Shown here in pieces: positions 36,376 through 46,879 of a stretch of 64,000 bases of DNA. The number at the start of each line of letters is the position of its first letter. Position 1 is the stretch's first letter. Both the position numbers and the translations under genes were made by a program. Source of the stretch: Dictyophora rubrovolvata (Eukaryota; Basidiomycota; Agaricomycetes; Phallales; Phallaceae); the NCBI GenBank assembly GCA_029959195.1, contig CP114122.1, forward strand, positions 248,001 to 312,000, read 5' to 3'. The notes below the pieces were generated by a model. It was not told the DNA's origin, made no database searches, and saw nothing but the letters and a program-made list of their open reading frames with translations.

Positions 36376-37359
36376 AGTAATTACTATTCAAACTGTGCCA
36401 GACAGGAGAACATGGCGAGGTATAATATAGGCGTCGAAGTCGGACATTCGGATGGCAATGCCGCCCGTGCCGCATGTTACATGTGTGACATTGCGCGTGC
36501 CAAGCGCGTGTCCCTGAATTTTTGAACCTGAAAACTGATACACTTTTTATACACTTTTTACATATACATATGACAATCATTGCAGAATTTACTTAACATT
36601 ATTAATTAACTCGCAATCGCCCAGAAAGTGCATATTGCTGCCACTGAAAAAGTCGACCCCAGGTCAACCCCAGCTTACTAAGCTTCCTAAGCGGCATTAC
36701 ACGTGCTCGCTTAATTTTCTTGAATCTTGATTACCGACTTCTCAATTTGAAAATAATGCGCGCTGTCGATGATTGTCCACGCCATTCAGCAGATTGACTA
36801 CGTTTAGTTAGCTCGAGCATATACTGTTTATTTCAGATGATCTTCCTTGTGGAACCATCCCCGCCCGGCGCCGTTACGAAGACCAATGGTCAAGCTTTCA
36901 GGTTTTTTTTAGTGAGTCAGACTGTCTTCGAGTGGTCCAGAATGTTCCTGCCTGACCTCCCCATCCTCGCTACTTGTTACGACCCAGTGACAACTGTGGT
37001 GTCGGGATAAGATAAAAAGGGTTTACGGTTTAGGGTTACACGGCCAACCAGACATGTGACAGTTATCCACAAGCCCCCTTGTAATTTTTTAAATGCTGTC
37101 CTCTTGGCCTCGTCGTCTCTCATTTATATATCTAACTGTGCGACAATTATTTAGTATGCATACAATGTAGATAAATTTCACCTCAAGTTTGGCTACAGCC
37201 CTTTGGAATTCAAGGGAGGAGATCCACTCCCGTCTAGCATGTTGTTGAGAACCTTGGTGTTTCTTTATGGAAGGGTTTCTATTTTCTAGGTCCCTTTGTA
37301 CAGCCTCGTATAGCGTTATGTGTTTCCTATTGTTATTTATTCACCTTCCTTTTCGATCC
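36376..37359. other. Spacer with LTR-like sequence
   Basis: No host gene is seen. From about 36977 (TGTTACGACCCAGTG) the sequence has features of a Ty3-type LTR: it begins with TGT and has a TATA-like stretch and a purine tract (AAGGGAGGAG) near 37212. Together with the gag fragment to the right this could be part of one old retroelement, but the other LTR was not found. Confidence 0.3.
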
Positions 37360-37764
37360 CTATATCACCCAATGCTTTTTGGATAGGTACCGCATAAAGT
37401 AATCGACTTTTTCTTCGTCCGCCAAACATGCGTCTTTAGCACAATACTCAAAGTGCTCTAGGAACTCCACAATATCATCAACATCTCCGTCGAAAGTCTT
37501 CGGAGCTCCGCAGGTGTCCGGGTACGGCATGTTCTTTGGCCTGGGGCTCGTATGCGGTGTGTTCGAAAAATTCATCGTTTCGTCAGTGAGATCAGGTTCG
37601 TTTTCGAGTTTCTTGCGGGCTGGCCGGGGGAATAATAGCCGATAAACGAGTTCCGTTGAAGGGACTGCGCGCCCAGTGAAAATGAATCGCGCTGTGTCTG
37701 GCAGGTGCTCGAAGGAGTGTGTCGGGCTGCGGTCCAACTGAGAGTAAGGCTCCAATATGTACAT
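37360..37764 (-). mobile_element. LTR-retrotransposon gag fragment (Ty3/gypsy-like fossil)
   Basis: A 134-residue minus-strand frame contains FDGDVDDIVEFLEHFEYCAK and KVDYFMRYLSKKHW, the pattern of retrotransposon gag-like proteins of mushrooms (a helical domain with FLEHFEYCA and YxxRYLS.xHW). No protease, reverse transcriptase or integrase is adjacent, so only a broken part of an element remains. It is probably old. Confidence 0.5.
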
Positions 37765-38230
37765 AAGCTCAAGCGAACGTCAACGAGAGATAATAAGAAA
37801 GTGGGCAGAATAATAACCTAAATTTTTAGTCGAACTTTGTGAGTACATCAGTGATCTGGGTTTATGCTCTGGAGGAGGTTAGCCGATCTGGAAGGCTTCA
37901 GCTGACGTACATGGTAATTTTTATGATAAAATGAAGATGTACTACAAAGAGAGAGAAGACAAAGAAAGTGAGTATAAGGAAGTGAGAATAAAGGAATGCT
38001 GAACAAAGAACGGACGGGAACGCGCGAATGCGCACAAAGGAACTAAAAATACCTGAAGGACCACAAACGAAGGATGACGTCCGACCCTTACAATACTTAC
38101 AATGCACAATTAGTTAGCACTGCCGCCTCTATATAAATCACAGACCCGACACACGCTTGCAAATATGATCGAAAAATGTATTCAGAACACAAGTAGATCC
38201 TTCGAAGCTCAGAATTCAGAGAAAACGCAA
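37765..38230. other. Spacer 3' of the alpha-xylosidase gene
   Basis: No gene is seen. The stretch holds the likely 3' untranslated region of the minus-strand GH31 gene. Confidence 0.4.
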
Positions 38231-41200
38231 TCACAAAATTAACAAAGATCCAGCCTTCAGCCCACCACGCTGATCAACAGCCCAAGCCTTTCCCTCCCGA
38301 ACTTTAGCATGCACAGTTACAACAGACTTTCCCTGCGGAATTTTCGCCACCACCTCACTCGCATTCTCACCGCCGTTTGGATTTACTACAATCTCAAATC
38401 CGCCTTTCATCAAATCATATTCAGGCGTTTTACTCTCCTTCGCTAAAACGATAGCAGATCCTTCACGAATCAAAACAGGCAAAGAGGAGAAATCATGCGT
38501 TTCTGTGAACCATGCGGGTCCTATTCTTTCTTTTTTGTCGAGGAGACCGACCCATCGGCCTTTTGGGACGTAGTACGTTACTTCGTTTTCGGCGTTAAAT
38601 ATAGGAGCGACTAGAATGTCCGGGCCGAACATGTACTAGAAAAAAAATGAGACATGGTTCAGAGAAGTACATAAACAAAACGGACCTGAAGATCAACTTT
38701 CCAAGCACAAGGATCGTCAGGAAATTCGATGAACATAGGTCGCAACAACGGTACACCGATATTATGTGCTTCCTGTGAAGCAGACATAATATAAGGCATG
38801 AGGCGGTGTTTAAGCAAGACCGCATTTTTAAGGACGAGAGATGATTCTGGAGAATCGGGTTCAATTTCCCATGGCACGCGGTAGGTTGTAGAGCCGTGCA
38901 GGCGGGAATGGGATGCGAGAAGTCCCCCTGTATCAAATTGAGGGAAGCAGTTGGTAAGTAGGGACGACAACGTACATTGAACCCAGCGTTTGTACAATGC
39001 CGGATCAGGAGCGACGAACTTGTCGCCTGGGGCTTTGAACCCCCCGATATCAGTAGCACTAAATCCAAAGCCCGCTATACCTAGACTCATGCTCTACGAA
39101 TAGCACCGAACAGTTAACCTCCGAGATAATTCAACGGCGATAAAACTCACGCCTCTCAAAGCCTCGGCCATCCCCGTCCAAAGCGTCGAACAATCACCAC
39201 CCCAATGAACAGGATACCTCTGTCCACCAACTGTAGCGCTCCGTGCAAACAGGCAAGCTTGGTCTACTCCCCTTTTCTGAACCATGACATCAAATACGGC
39301 CTTATTGTACAAGTGTGTATAGCTAAAAAAAAATAAATGAGTGCCAGATCCAAAATTCATTGAAAAGAGGAAGTTTGACTCACTAGTTATGGGCAAGACG
39401 GGGATTTGACCCGTCGTGGAATCTTACACCATCCCAGGGTATGCGTTCTCCGAAATCGGTTTTGAAAGCATCAACGCCCATGTCCATCAATTTTGCGAGG
39501 TAGGATTGGTACCATCGTGTTGCAGCTGGGTTGGAAACTGCAAGAGAATAAGACCTTAACGGATGGGTGACATTGAGAAAGCACTAACAATCAACAATAG
39601 CCGTGCCGGCTTGCCAACGATCCGTTTGCCAGGTACTACGGGAAAATTAATAGAGGAAGAATAAAATAAAGCGAGACGAGGCGAACCTTCCATCAAGTTT
39701 CTTGATGAAATACCCCTTTTCATCACCTTCGATGAATAAAGGCGATTCTTGCGCGATGTATGGATTGATCTGAAAACAGAAAACAAAAAAAACAAAGTCA
39801 GAAATAATCTAACAAACAAGTCGTGTTAACCATTTCGAAACGCACCCAAACACAAACTTTCAACCCGCGCTGATGCAACCTCTCAAGAAAACTAGGCGCG
39901 TGGGGAAAATAATCTTTATCAAACTCAAAATCGCACCACTGATTTGCTTTCATCCAGCTTTACGATCCTCAAAAAAGCTGAATGAGGAACGGGCGAAAAG
40001 AAAAAAAAAAAGGTCGATTTTGGGTTACGTACAAACAATCAAAATGAAAAACGGTTAATGGAATATCGCGTTCCTCTAATCCGTTCAAAAAACTTGTTAC
40101 GGTGTTTTCATCGTAACTATTAAAAGATCTTAAGATACTTTTTTTCTGTGTTTATGGAGTGTTTGACGACAAACCTTGTTAAAAAGCTAGTCGTAAGCCA
40201 TAATCCAAAAGTCCATGGTGCAGGAATAGGAGGTCGTCCAGTTATAGCCGTATACAACTCCAATATCCGTTTCGGGTGTGGTCCACTTATGATTAGAGCA
40301 CGGATTTGTTCGCCTGGGAGGGATATTTGAACCTATATATATTGAATCACTTTTTGCGTCGGGTGGGAAACCTTGAGCGCGTTTTTATTTTTACCTTGTC
40401 CATTCGTTCACTTTGCACTTCGAACGAAATGAGATCACTCGAATCAATAAACACGCCGTAACCTTTTGAGGAGATATAAAATGGTATGTCTTTATATGCT
40501 AAAAAAAAAATCATTACAATCGCATTTCTAATACAAGTATTTTACAATACCAACCTATAGGCGAATCGGTCCCTCCATCTTCATGCCAAATATCAACCAC
40601 TTGTCCGTTTTTAATAAATGGTCCGAAACGTTCTCCCAAGCCGTAGAACGTTTCGCCGGGGGATACTGAGAAAGAGAGAGCCATCTAAAATACCGTGTCT
40701 AGTTCACAAGCGCACACAAGCACAGAAAATGAGGGATTTTTTCTTACATAGCTTTGGATTGCACCAGTAGGTCCCAAAGGTGGACGATAGAATGGGTCAA
40801 TGTTGGATGTAGTCATGTGTAATGGTTCGTTTGAACGTGCAGTATGTAGGGAATCGGTAATCCAGCTAGAATACATTCAATTTACTTTAGACTTGTTTTT
40901 TTTTGCAACTGAACAGTACGAACGCGAGAGAGTTAAATCCCACTGAAGTGAGGACTTTTTTGGTCGACTCCCCTTGACTTGAAGAAAAATTGATATTGAA
41001 AGAGTCGGGTTTAGTGTTTATTGATGCTTCTAGCGAGTTAGAGGTGATTGTAGGTTCCGTTGGGTTTGAGTTGTCTATGACAATGCCTATACACCGACAA
41101 GACGTGAGTCCTGGTAATTCCTTCTTCGAACCTGACGGACCTTTAGGAGTTAGATGCGACGGCACCGAACCGTCAAAGTCCGGGAATCGTTCAAATCGTG

Positions 41201-41643
41201 GCTCTTTCAACACTGGTTTGCCCTGATGACCGCAACCGGAAAAGAAAGAAAGAAAAAGCGGGTTATAATTTATTTATTAAAACGGACTATGAGCGTTGCT
41301 AACTTGAAAATGCCAAGCTTTCAACTCCAAAACATCGTTGCATCCATTCACACCAGGCGAAGAAATTTCCACGGTGATAGTTGGTTTATTCAAGGTATCA
41401 CCGCGATGTCTAATATGACGAGTTGGACATAATGCTCGCAAGGCTTTTGACCTGTTGTCCAATGCGTTCGGATCTATAGAGTCAAAAGTGAGAAACACGG
41501 GTATATAGAACAACTAAGGGAAGGAATGAATTAGAGCGGGTATTACCTTTTTGAGCCTCCAAAATAGACAATTTGGATACCTCAACAGCTGAATTAATCT
41601 TGATACCTTCCTTAACATCCCAAGTACCGTTAGTGAATCTCAT
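38231..41643 (-). CDS. GH31 alpha-xylosidase (YicI-like)
   Basis: The start MRFTNGTWDVKEGIKINSAV at 41643 is the typical opening of YicI-type alpha-xylosidases. More than ten short introns follow. The catalytic domain reads NQWCDFEFDKDYFPHAPSFL, GLKVCVWVRFEMINPYIAQ, TWQTDRWQAGTAIVD, then VDAFKTDFGERIPWDGVRFH near 39450 with the nucleophile Asp of KTDFGE. YPVHWGGDCSTLWTGMAEAL near 39200 has the acid/base Asp of GGDC. FSATDIGGF and SHSRLHGSTTYRVPWE complete the active site. The C-terminal beta domains end at 38231 with GLKAGSLLIL. No signal peptide is seen, so the enzyme is probably cytosolic. It would remove alpha-linked xylose from xyloglucan oligosaccharides or isoprimeverose. Full length is as expected (about 750-800 residues), with both catalytic residues present. 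Confidence 0.9.
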
Positions 41644-42126
41644 GACTAGTGGTTAGGATTAGCAGAAGGTTGTGGGTTGAAGCCGAGGATAGCGGCCAGA
41701 AAGGGAATCATTCTTTATACATATAGTATCTCATCTCATCTCATCATCTCGTGACATCGAAGAAGATAATCGATAGATTCCACGGGTGGTGTGTGTAATG
41801 ACGCGACCGGGTTCTGCGGACCGCCGCCAATTAAGAACCATGCATGTAATTGGAAACGTAGTTCTGTTCTTTAAATATAGTATCCACTAGAGCGTCGAGG
41901 GTCGAGTGTCGAATGTCTATACACAATAAAGATTGCGTTGGTGTAATTTGCTTGGTATTCGGGTGCTAACTGTAAGAGGCAATGAATTACCACACATGCA
42001 TGGATGATTCTCGGAATTATACTTTCACAAGCCATGGCCAATGACACGTTGCAATGACGCCGCAAGAGATCCCAGAGCCATTTCAAGAACGATGCCTCAC
42101 GAGGCTAGAGCAAAAGGTTACACCTT
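41644..42126. other. Promoter region of the alpha-xylosidase gene
   Basis: No gene is seen. The stretch contains a short repeat (ATCTCATCTCATCTCATCATC) near 41730 and lies 5' of the minus-strand GH31 gene. Confidence 0.4.
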
Positions 42127-42420
42127 CTACCAAAAAAAAAAAAACACAATGGACGATTGCAGCTCACAAACACGTTTCGTTAAATAATAAAACCCAAGAG
42201 AAGCAGCTAAAAAAGTAATAAAAGCCACAAATACAAGAGTCGCCGCCTTTCTTCTTTCAGCACCAGACGGGGGCGCAACGCGACTTCTATGATCGCCTTG
42301 CTTCTTTAATAATGATGGCACCGGTGCGGGTTTGTTGTGCACTGGGCGGAGACGTGGAAGACCCTTTTCTAGAGTAACTGACGGCGACGGTCCTGGCCGA
42401 ATGCGCGATGTCGAGAACAT
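42127..42420 (-). CDS. Small membrane protein of unknown function
   Basis: A 97-residue frame with a basic, Pro-rich N-terminal part (SRIRPGPSPSV, GDHRSRVAPPS) and one clear membrane helix, KAATLVFVAFITFLAASLGF, near the C-terminus. The arrangement resembles tail-anchored or single-pass small proteins of the ER or vacuole, but I do not recognise the family. A possible donor just after the helix (GTGAGCTGC) suggests that the last residues (SSIVFFFFW) may be intron and that the real C-terminus lies in an unseen exon. Confidence 0.45.
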   Translation of the reverse strand: MFSTSRIRPGPSPSVTLEKGLPRLRPVHNKPAPVPSLLKKQGDHRSRVAPPSGAERRKAATLVFVAFITFLAASLGFYYLTKRVCELQSSIVFFFFW

Positions 42421-42538
42421 GGCAGTGGGTGAGTGAATTTCAAGCGGAGTTGGAAAATCACTGCGATGAGAATCTGGTAAGGGGTTTGGTGTCCGAGACG
42501 CCTCTAGTCTACTATTAGATTTATTATTGAATTGAGCA

Positions 42539-43745
42539 TTAAGTATCTTTCATAGAAACATCTTTATCATCAACGTCGTTGTCACCAGCATCATTTTCAC
42601 TACCGGCAGAATCACCTTTCGGTCGCTGAAGCGTATAATATCCTGTATCTTCCATAGCATTATCAGGCCGTTTTGCAGTCCATGCTCCATAAATCTGTAC
42701 AACCTTCTTCAGCAATGGATACTCCTCCAAAAGCTCGTTCAACTTCTCCTGCTTGACGCGCTTTGTCAGTTTCCGTCCAGCCTCGAGTAAAGCATATCTC
42801 GGGTGTACGTGGCATGTCATTAGAGGCATGTTGGAGAATGGATACACGGAGATGATAAAGTCGTCTGGCGTGGGAGGAGGAGTATAGGTGAATCCCGATC
42901 GGTTTGGATGATTAATTTGTCTGCCTATGGCGATTTGGCGCATTTTGTTGGAGATAGCAATGAAGTGATATTGGAAGCTCTCCCGGTTCTGAGGTGGAGT
43001 TGCGGGTATTAGCACGTGTATCAAAGGATAATGTGCGGATCAGAAACGAACAGGCATGATGGGGAATGATTCACGATGCGCAGTCCATGTTCCGTCTACC
43101 TCTGTCAAAGCATCATGGTACTGATTAACAATATCTTCTTCGGGAAGGAGTAGCCAAAAGTGTTGTCGATATAGTTGTTCTATTGAAGCGCCGACTATCG
43201 GGTCGCGTCAATAGCCTGGAATTTCTCTTGGAAAAATCTCGAAAAACTGACCGCAAAAGATATTTCGACTGCTTTCAAAGTTCAGCGTGTAATACTCCAT
43301 ATTCCAGAACCATTCGAGACTATCCAGCTTAATGAGTGAATTCACATTAGGCATTGACAAGAAGATCCTAGAGCGAACATACCAAGCTGGATTCCTTTTC
43401 AAATGCATGAGGCGGGACGCAGTAGCAATAAACCACACTAGCGTGATCACCGTTATTCTCGACAAGACATCGACCCTTGTTCGGATCGATGCTTCGGACA
43501 CGCATTTTCGTCCGATGACTCATGACCGATGGACTGTCGTCGGGTACATTGTCGCAGGAACCGTAGCGATGATAGTAATTATAGTGATCATTGTCGTCGT
43601 CGCCGTCATCATCATCATAGTCGTGGTGATGATGGTGGTGGTGATGGTCGATGCGAACCAGAGGAGTAAAATCACTAACATCCGATAGAGTGTATCGTGT
43701 TTTTGTGACGCGATAAGGCAGCGTGCTCTCTGACATCAAAGACAT
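42539..43745 (-). CDS. HNH-nuclease-like protein with catalytic motif altered
   Basis: Four exons on the minus strand are joined by in-frame introns. Exon 1 (from Met at 43745, or 43838) contains a His/Asp-rich run (eight His then DYDDDDGDDDND) and NKGRCLVENNGDHASVVYCY. Exon 2 reads LDSLEWFWNMEYYTLNFESS-RNIF. Exon 3 reads EQLYRQHFWLLLPEEDIVNQ. The last exon starts NRESFQYHFIAISN and ends at 42539 in an acidic tail. The order CL..., LEW.WGM.Y..LN.DSR.NI, ..D..W.LLP matches the HNH-nuclease-like proteins that are common in mushrooms. In those the first motif normally reads AH..PR, but here it is CYCVPPH, so the catalytic His appears lost and nuclease activity is doubtful. Confidence 0.55.
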
Positions 43746-44585
43746 GATAAAGAGTGTCCTGAGTGCAATGCTGGCACGGTGTCGTGCAAGTTTGCAGGGA
43801 CGAATCCATGTGATTATGTAATCAGAATTACTAATCACAAAGCAACAATAGTTTGCTCTGCATCCACACCATTCAATGCCCTTTTTTCTTCATGTTGGAA
43901 GCAATACGGAAATCGACAGTATTTCTTTGAAATAAAGGAAGAAGTCTCGACAACGATTACAAAAGTTTTTTCTACACGTCCACCAAAAAAGGATGTATTT
44001 TCCTTCTCCTCGGCGTTCAAACGCAAGTTCTCTTCTCGGGGTTTTCAACAAATTATCCAATGATTCTAAAAGTAAAAAGTAAGGAGACCTTCCTATAAAA
44101 TATCAAGTTAAATTTCATCAAGACATGGCACACAATCGACGACCATCTAGGCCCTCCACGAGGTTGGCAAGAACAGGAGGCTGTTTTTCATATGCAACCA
44201 AATCGTTCGACCTTTTTGTTTATATCACAAACTTCCATCACACGTGTTAGCCACCTATATAGGTAGGATAATAAGAAATGAACAAGCCCAAGTCCTATCT
44301 GAAATGAATCAGTTCTTGCAAAAAGGATTTCGAAGCCATCGCCGTGACCCGTGCGTATTTAAAAAAAAAGGGTCCCTGGGATTTTATTTAATTGTGCTTC
44401 CTCAGGCCTCAAGAGCTTCCGCTATCGACATAGCCTCTCTCTTCAATTGTTTCTTTGCCTTTATCATTTGGAAATTTTTTTTACACAACTTCGTTTGTTC
44501 TAACACCCGCTCAGGTACACGGATCTTGGTCACTTTTTAAATCTCACAGCATCTCTCTATATAGAGCCCTAATAAGCGGACGATC
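43746..44585. other. Intergenic region
   Basis: No supported gene. A TATA box (CTATATAG) lies at 44557-44564, 22 bases before the ATG of the plus-strand gene at 44586. An A-run is at about 44364. Confidence 0.5.
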
Positions 44586-45575
44586 ATGCCAGTAACGTTT
44601 GCCGAACCGTCATCGGCCCCAACCATGCTAGATGCTTATCAGCACGTCTCAGAAGAAGGCTGGATCCCAATCCATCTCTGCAATTGCTTAACACCATCAG
44701 CAGCCGAGCTACGTCTCATAACATGGAACCTAAACGCAGGAGGCCCAACCCCCACCAAACGCTTCACCCGAATTCTAAATCACCTCCGCCTCACAGTCTT
44801 CGAAAAATCAGACCCGAAAGCCTCCTGTATCCTCTTTCAGGAAGTTCATGTTGAGATTTTACAAGCCATGCTTGATAATCGCTGGATTCGCGAGCATTTT
44901 GTTGTTACGCCAAAAAGCGGAGAACACTGGACGACGGCTTACGGGCTCGTATCGCTTATTTCGAAAGATATTCCTGTAAGCCGGGTATTTTACATTGAAC
45001 TCCCACTCACGCGAGTGGGTCGCCATGCGTTGTTTATCGATATTCATCTCTCTTCAAATTCCTCCTCCTCCTCTTCTTCTTCTTCTGACACCGGAGATTC
45101 GGATCAAAGTTCGGACTTATCATCATCATCATCACCATCGACAACAGACCTCGCTCAAACGAACAGAACACTGCGAATCGCAAATACACATTTAGAACCG
45201 GAGTCGGGAGGCGGATTCCGAATCCGCCCAAAACAACTACGAACAATCGCACAAATGCTAAATGTCGATAACGTACACGCTTTTATTTGCGCAGGCAGCA
45301 TGGTCAGCGTTCAAGACGTCGATCACAAGGCACCCGGTCAACTTGGCTTGGCGGACGCGTTTAAAGGTATTACCGTGAGAGGCTCTGAAACGTGGGGAAG
45401 GAGTCCTCATCAGCTGGATTTACCCCCCGGGCGACTCGATAAAATTTTGTATTTTCCGACTGAGTGGGTTGAGGTTGGTTCGCCGAGACGAATTGGTGAT
45501 AAATTTATGGCTACGAATGAGGTTTTTCCTAGTGATCATTTTGGGTTGTTATCTGAGGTCAAAGTAAAAAAATGA
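44586..45575 (+). CDS. Endonuclease/exonuclease/phosphatase-fold protein, likely inactive
   Basis: A single-exon frame of 329 residues. Motifs of the EEP superfamily (TDP2-like, tyrosyl-DNA phosphodiesterase 2) are in order: LITWNLNAGGP (residues about 43-53), ILFQEVH (metal-binding Glu), a poly-Ser insert with acidic residues, RIANTHLEPES, ICAGSMVSVQD, RLDKILYF and SDHFGLLSEV with the catalytic His. The block that should be GDxN reads AGSMVS, so both the Asp and Asn that act on the phosphate are replaced. The other catalytic positions are kept. The protein may be a binding-only relative. No signal peptide is seen. The neighbouring TATA box suggests it is transcribed. Confidence 0.7.
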   Translation: MPVTFAEPSSAPTMLDAYQHVSEEGWIPIHLCNCLTPSAAELRLITWNLNAGGPTPTKRFTRILNHLRLTVFEKSDPKASCILFQEVHVEILQAMLDNRWIREHFVVTPKSGEHWTTAYGLVSLISKDIPVSRVFYIELPLTRVGRHALFIDIHLSSNSSSSSSSSSDTGDSDQSSDLSSSSSPSTTDLAQTNRTLRIANTHLEPESGGGFRIRPKQLRTIAQMLNVDNVHAFICAGSMVSVQDVDHKAPGQLGLADAFKGITVRGSETWGRSPHQLDLPPGRLDKILYFPTEWVEVGSPRRIGDKFMATNEVFPSDHFGLLSEVKVKK

Positions 45576-46005
45576 CAAGATGGACCCTCAAAAAAGTCTA
45601 TTATGTTTGTAATAAAACTTCTTTTGGTCTGTAATGATGACTCTGGGCTACCGTTGTATTGTATGTACCAGCTCAGCTCAGGAGCGTAGGCACAAGGTAT
45701 GGCGCAGAGACCTATCATGCCAGTGTATGTCGATTAAATGGTGAATACCAACACATTCACGACTGTATCAGCGAGCTGGCAAGCTGGGAGCTATTAGGAA
45801 TACATATGTCAGAATCTTCTGAAAGGTGAGCCGCACATAAACAGGCAGTAAAGAAAAGAAAACAAGTTTATAGCCTGACTTCTCAGTAGAGTGTAGGAAG
45901 AGGCGTGAACGAAGGAGCGGAAATAAGATAAGGAAGAAGTTGGGAAGAAAGCAAAGCGTGGGAAAAGAATTATGTATGTAAACGGTCCCCGGGCCGAGCA
46001 AGAAT
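45576..46005. other. 3' flank of the EEP-fold gene and SINE flank
   Basis: No gene is supported. A minus-strand open frame continues from the SINE but is an artefact of the repeat. Confidence 0.4.
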
Positions 46006-46260
46006 GTCACGTAACACGTAACACTCAGTAAAAACAGGAATTGAAAATTTGTCAGCGGAAGTGGGAATTTGTCAGCGGAACTCAACTGAGCCGTGTTTTT
46101 TACGCAAGTTTGACGGAGTTTTGAGTAATAGTGCATTAATGATGAGTCGGCACTTGCGAAAATTTGATAATAAGTGAACAAAAAAAGGCGTGCCCGAGAG
46201 AGTCGAACTAGCGACACACCAGCAAAGCGGAAATTAATACAAACCATCGAGTTACGATGC
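46006..46260 (-). repeat. tRNA-derived SINE, copy 1
   Basis: On the minus strand the copy starts GCATCGTAACTCGATGG (box A-like) and has CTAGTTCGACTCTCTCGGG (box B, GTTCGANTC) about 50 bases on. A 170-base body follows, with a duplicated TTCCGCTGACAAATT motif and a tail of GTTAC repeats (TGTTACGTGTTAC). Head sequence and tail fit a SINE made from a tRNA. Copy 2 at 46377-46627 is over 90 percent identical and lies in the opposite orientation. Confidence 0.75.
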
Positions 46261-46376
46261 TCAACTTAAAATTCCGTTAATTCATTATTTAATGTTTGAT
46301 ATGTGAGATAGGAAGTCTGTAGATCAATACCAGCCCAATGCTATCATATATATTTCGGTTGAAAGCTTCTTGATTA

Positions 46377-46627
46377 GGCGTTATAGCTCAATGGTTTGTC
46401 TTAATTTCCACTTTGCTGGCGTGTTGCTAGTTCGACTCTCTCGGGGACGTCTTTTTTTGTTCATTTATTATCAAATTTTCGCAAGCGCCGACTCATCATT
46501 AATGCATTATTACTCAAAACTCGGTCAAACCCGCGTAAAAAACACGGCTCAGTTGAGTTCCGCTGACAAATTCCCACTTCCGCTGACAAATTTTCAATTC
46601 CTGTTTTTACTGAGCGTAACATGTAAC
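46377..46627 (+). repeat. tRNA-derived SINE, copy 2, inverted relative to copy 1
   Basis: Starts GGCGTTATAGCTCAATGG (box A-like) and has CTAGTTCGACTCTCTCGGG (box B). Its body matches copy 1, including the double TTCCGCTGACAAATT motif, and its tail reads GTAACATGTAAC. The 5' ends of the two copies face each other across 116 bases, so transcripts through the region could form a hairpin. No clear target-site duplication was seen. Confidence 0.75.
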
Positions 46628-46879
46628 AAACTACAGATAAAAATCTAGCCCCAGATGGGTCTGAAGAAAACAATGACTTTGGGGGGTTATGTATTTCTAG
46701 AAATACTATTTTGCAAAGTGAATGTGGTTCACGGAAAATTGCGACTGCAATATTGATTCTAGGTAGGACAATGCTTCTACCTTCAAATACAATTTAAATC
46801 AACAATAATCAATCAGCCAATTGTCCATTTATGATCTCAAATAAACAAGAAATCTTTTTTAGTCCCAACCCCACGTCAT

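Noticed and set aside
45768-46247. 159-residue minus-strand frame
   Set aside because: Most of it is SINE copy 1, and the same text appears in SINE copy 2, so it is repeat sequence and not a gene.
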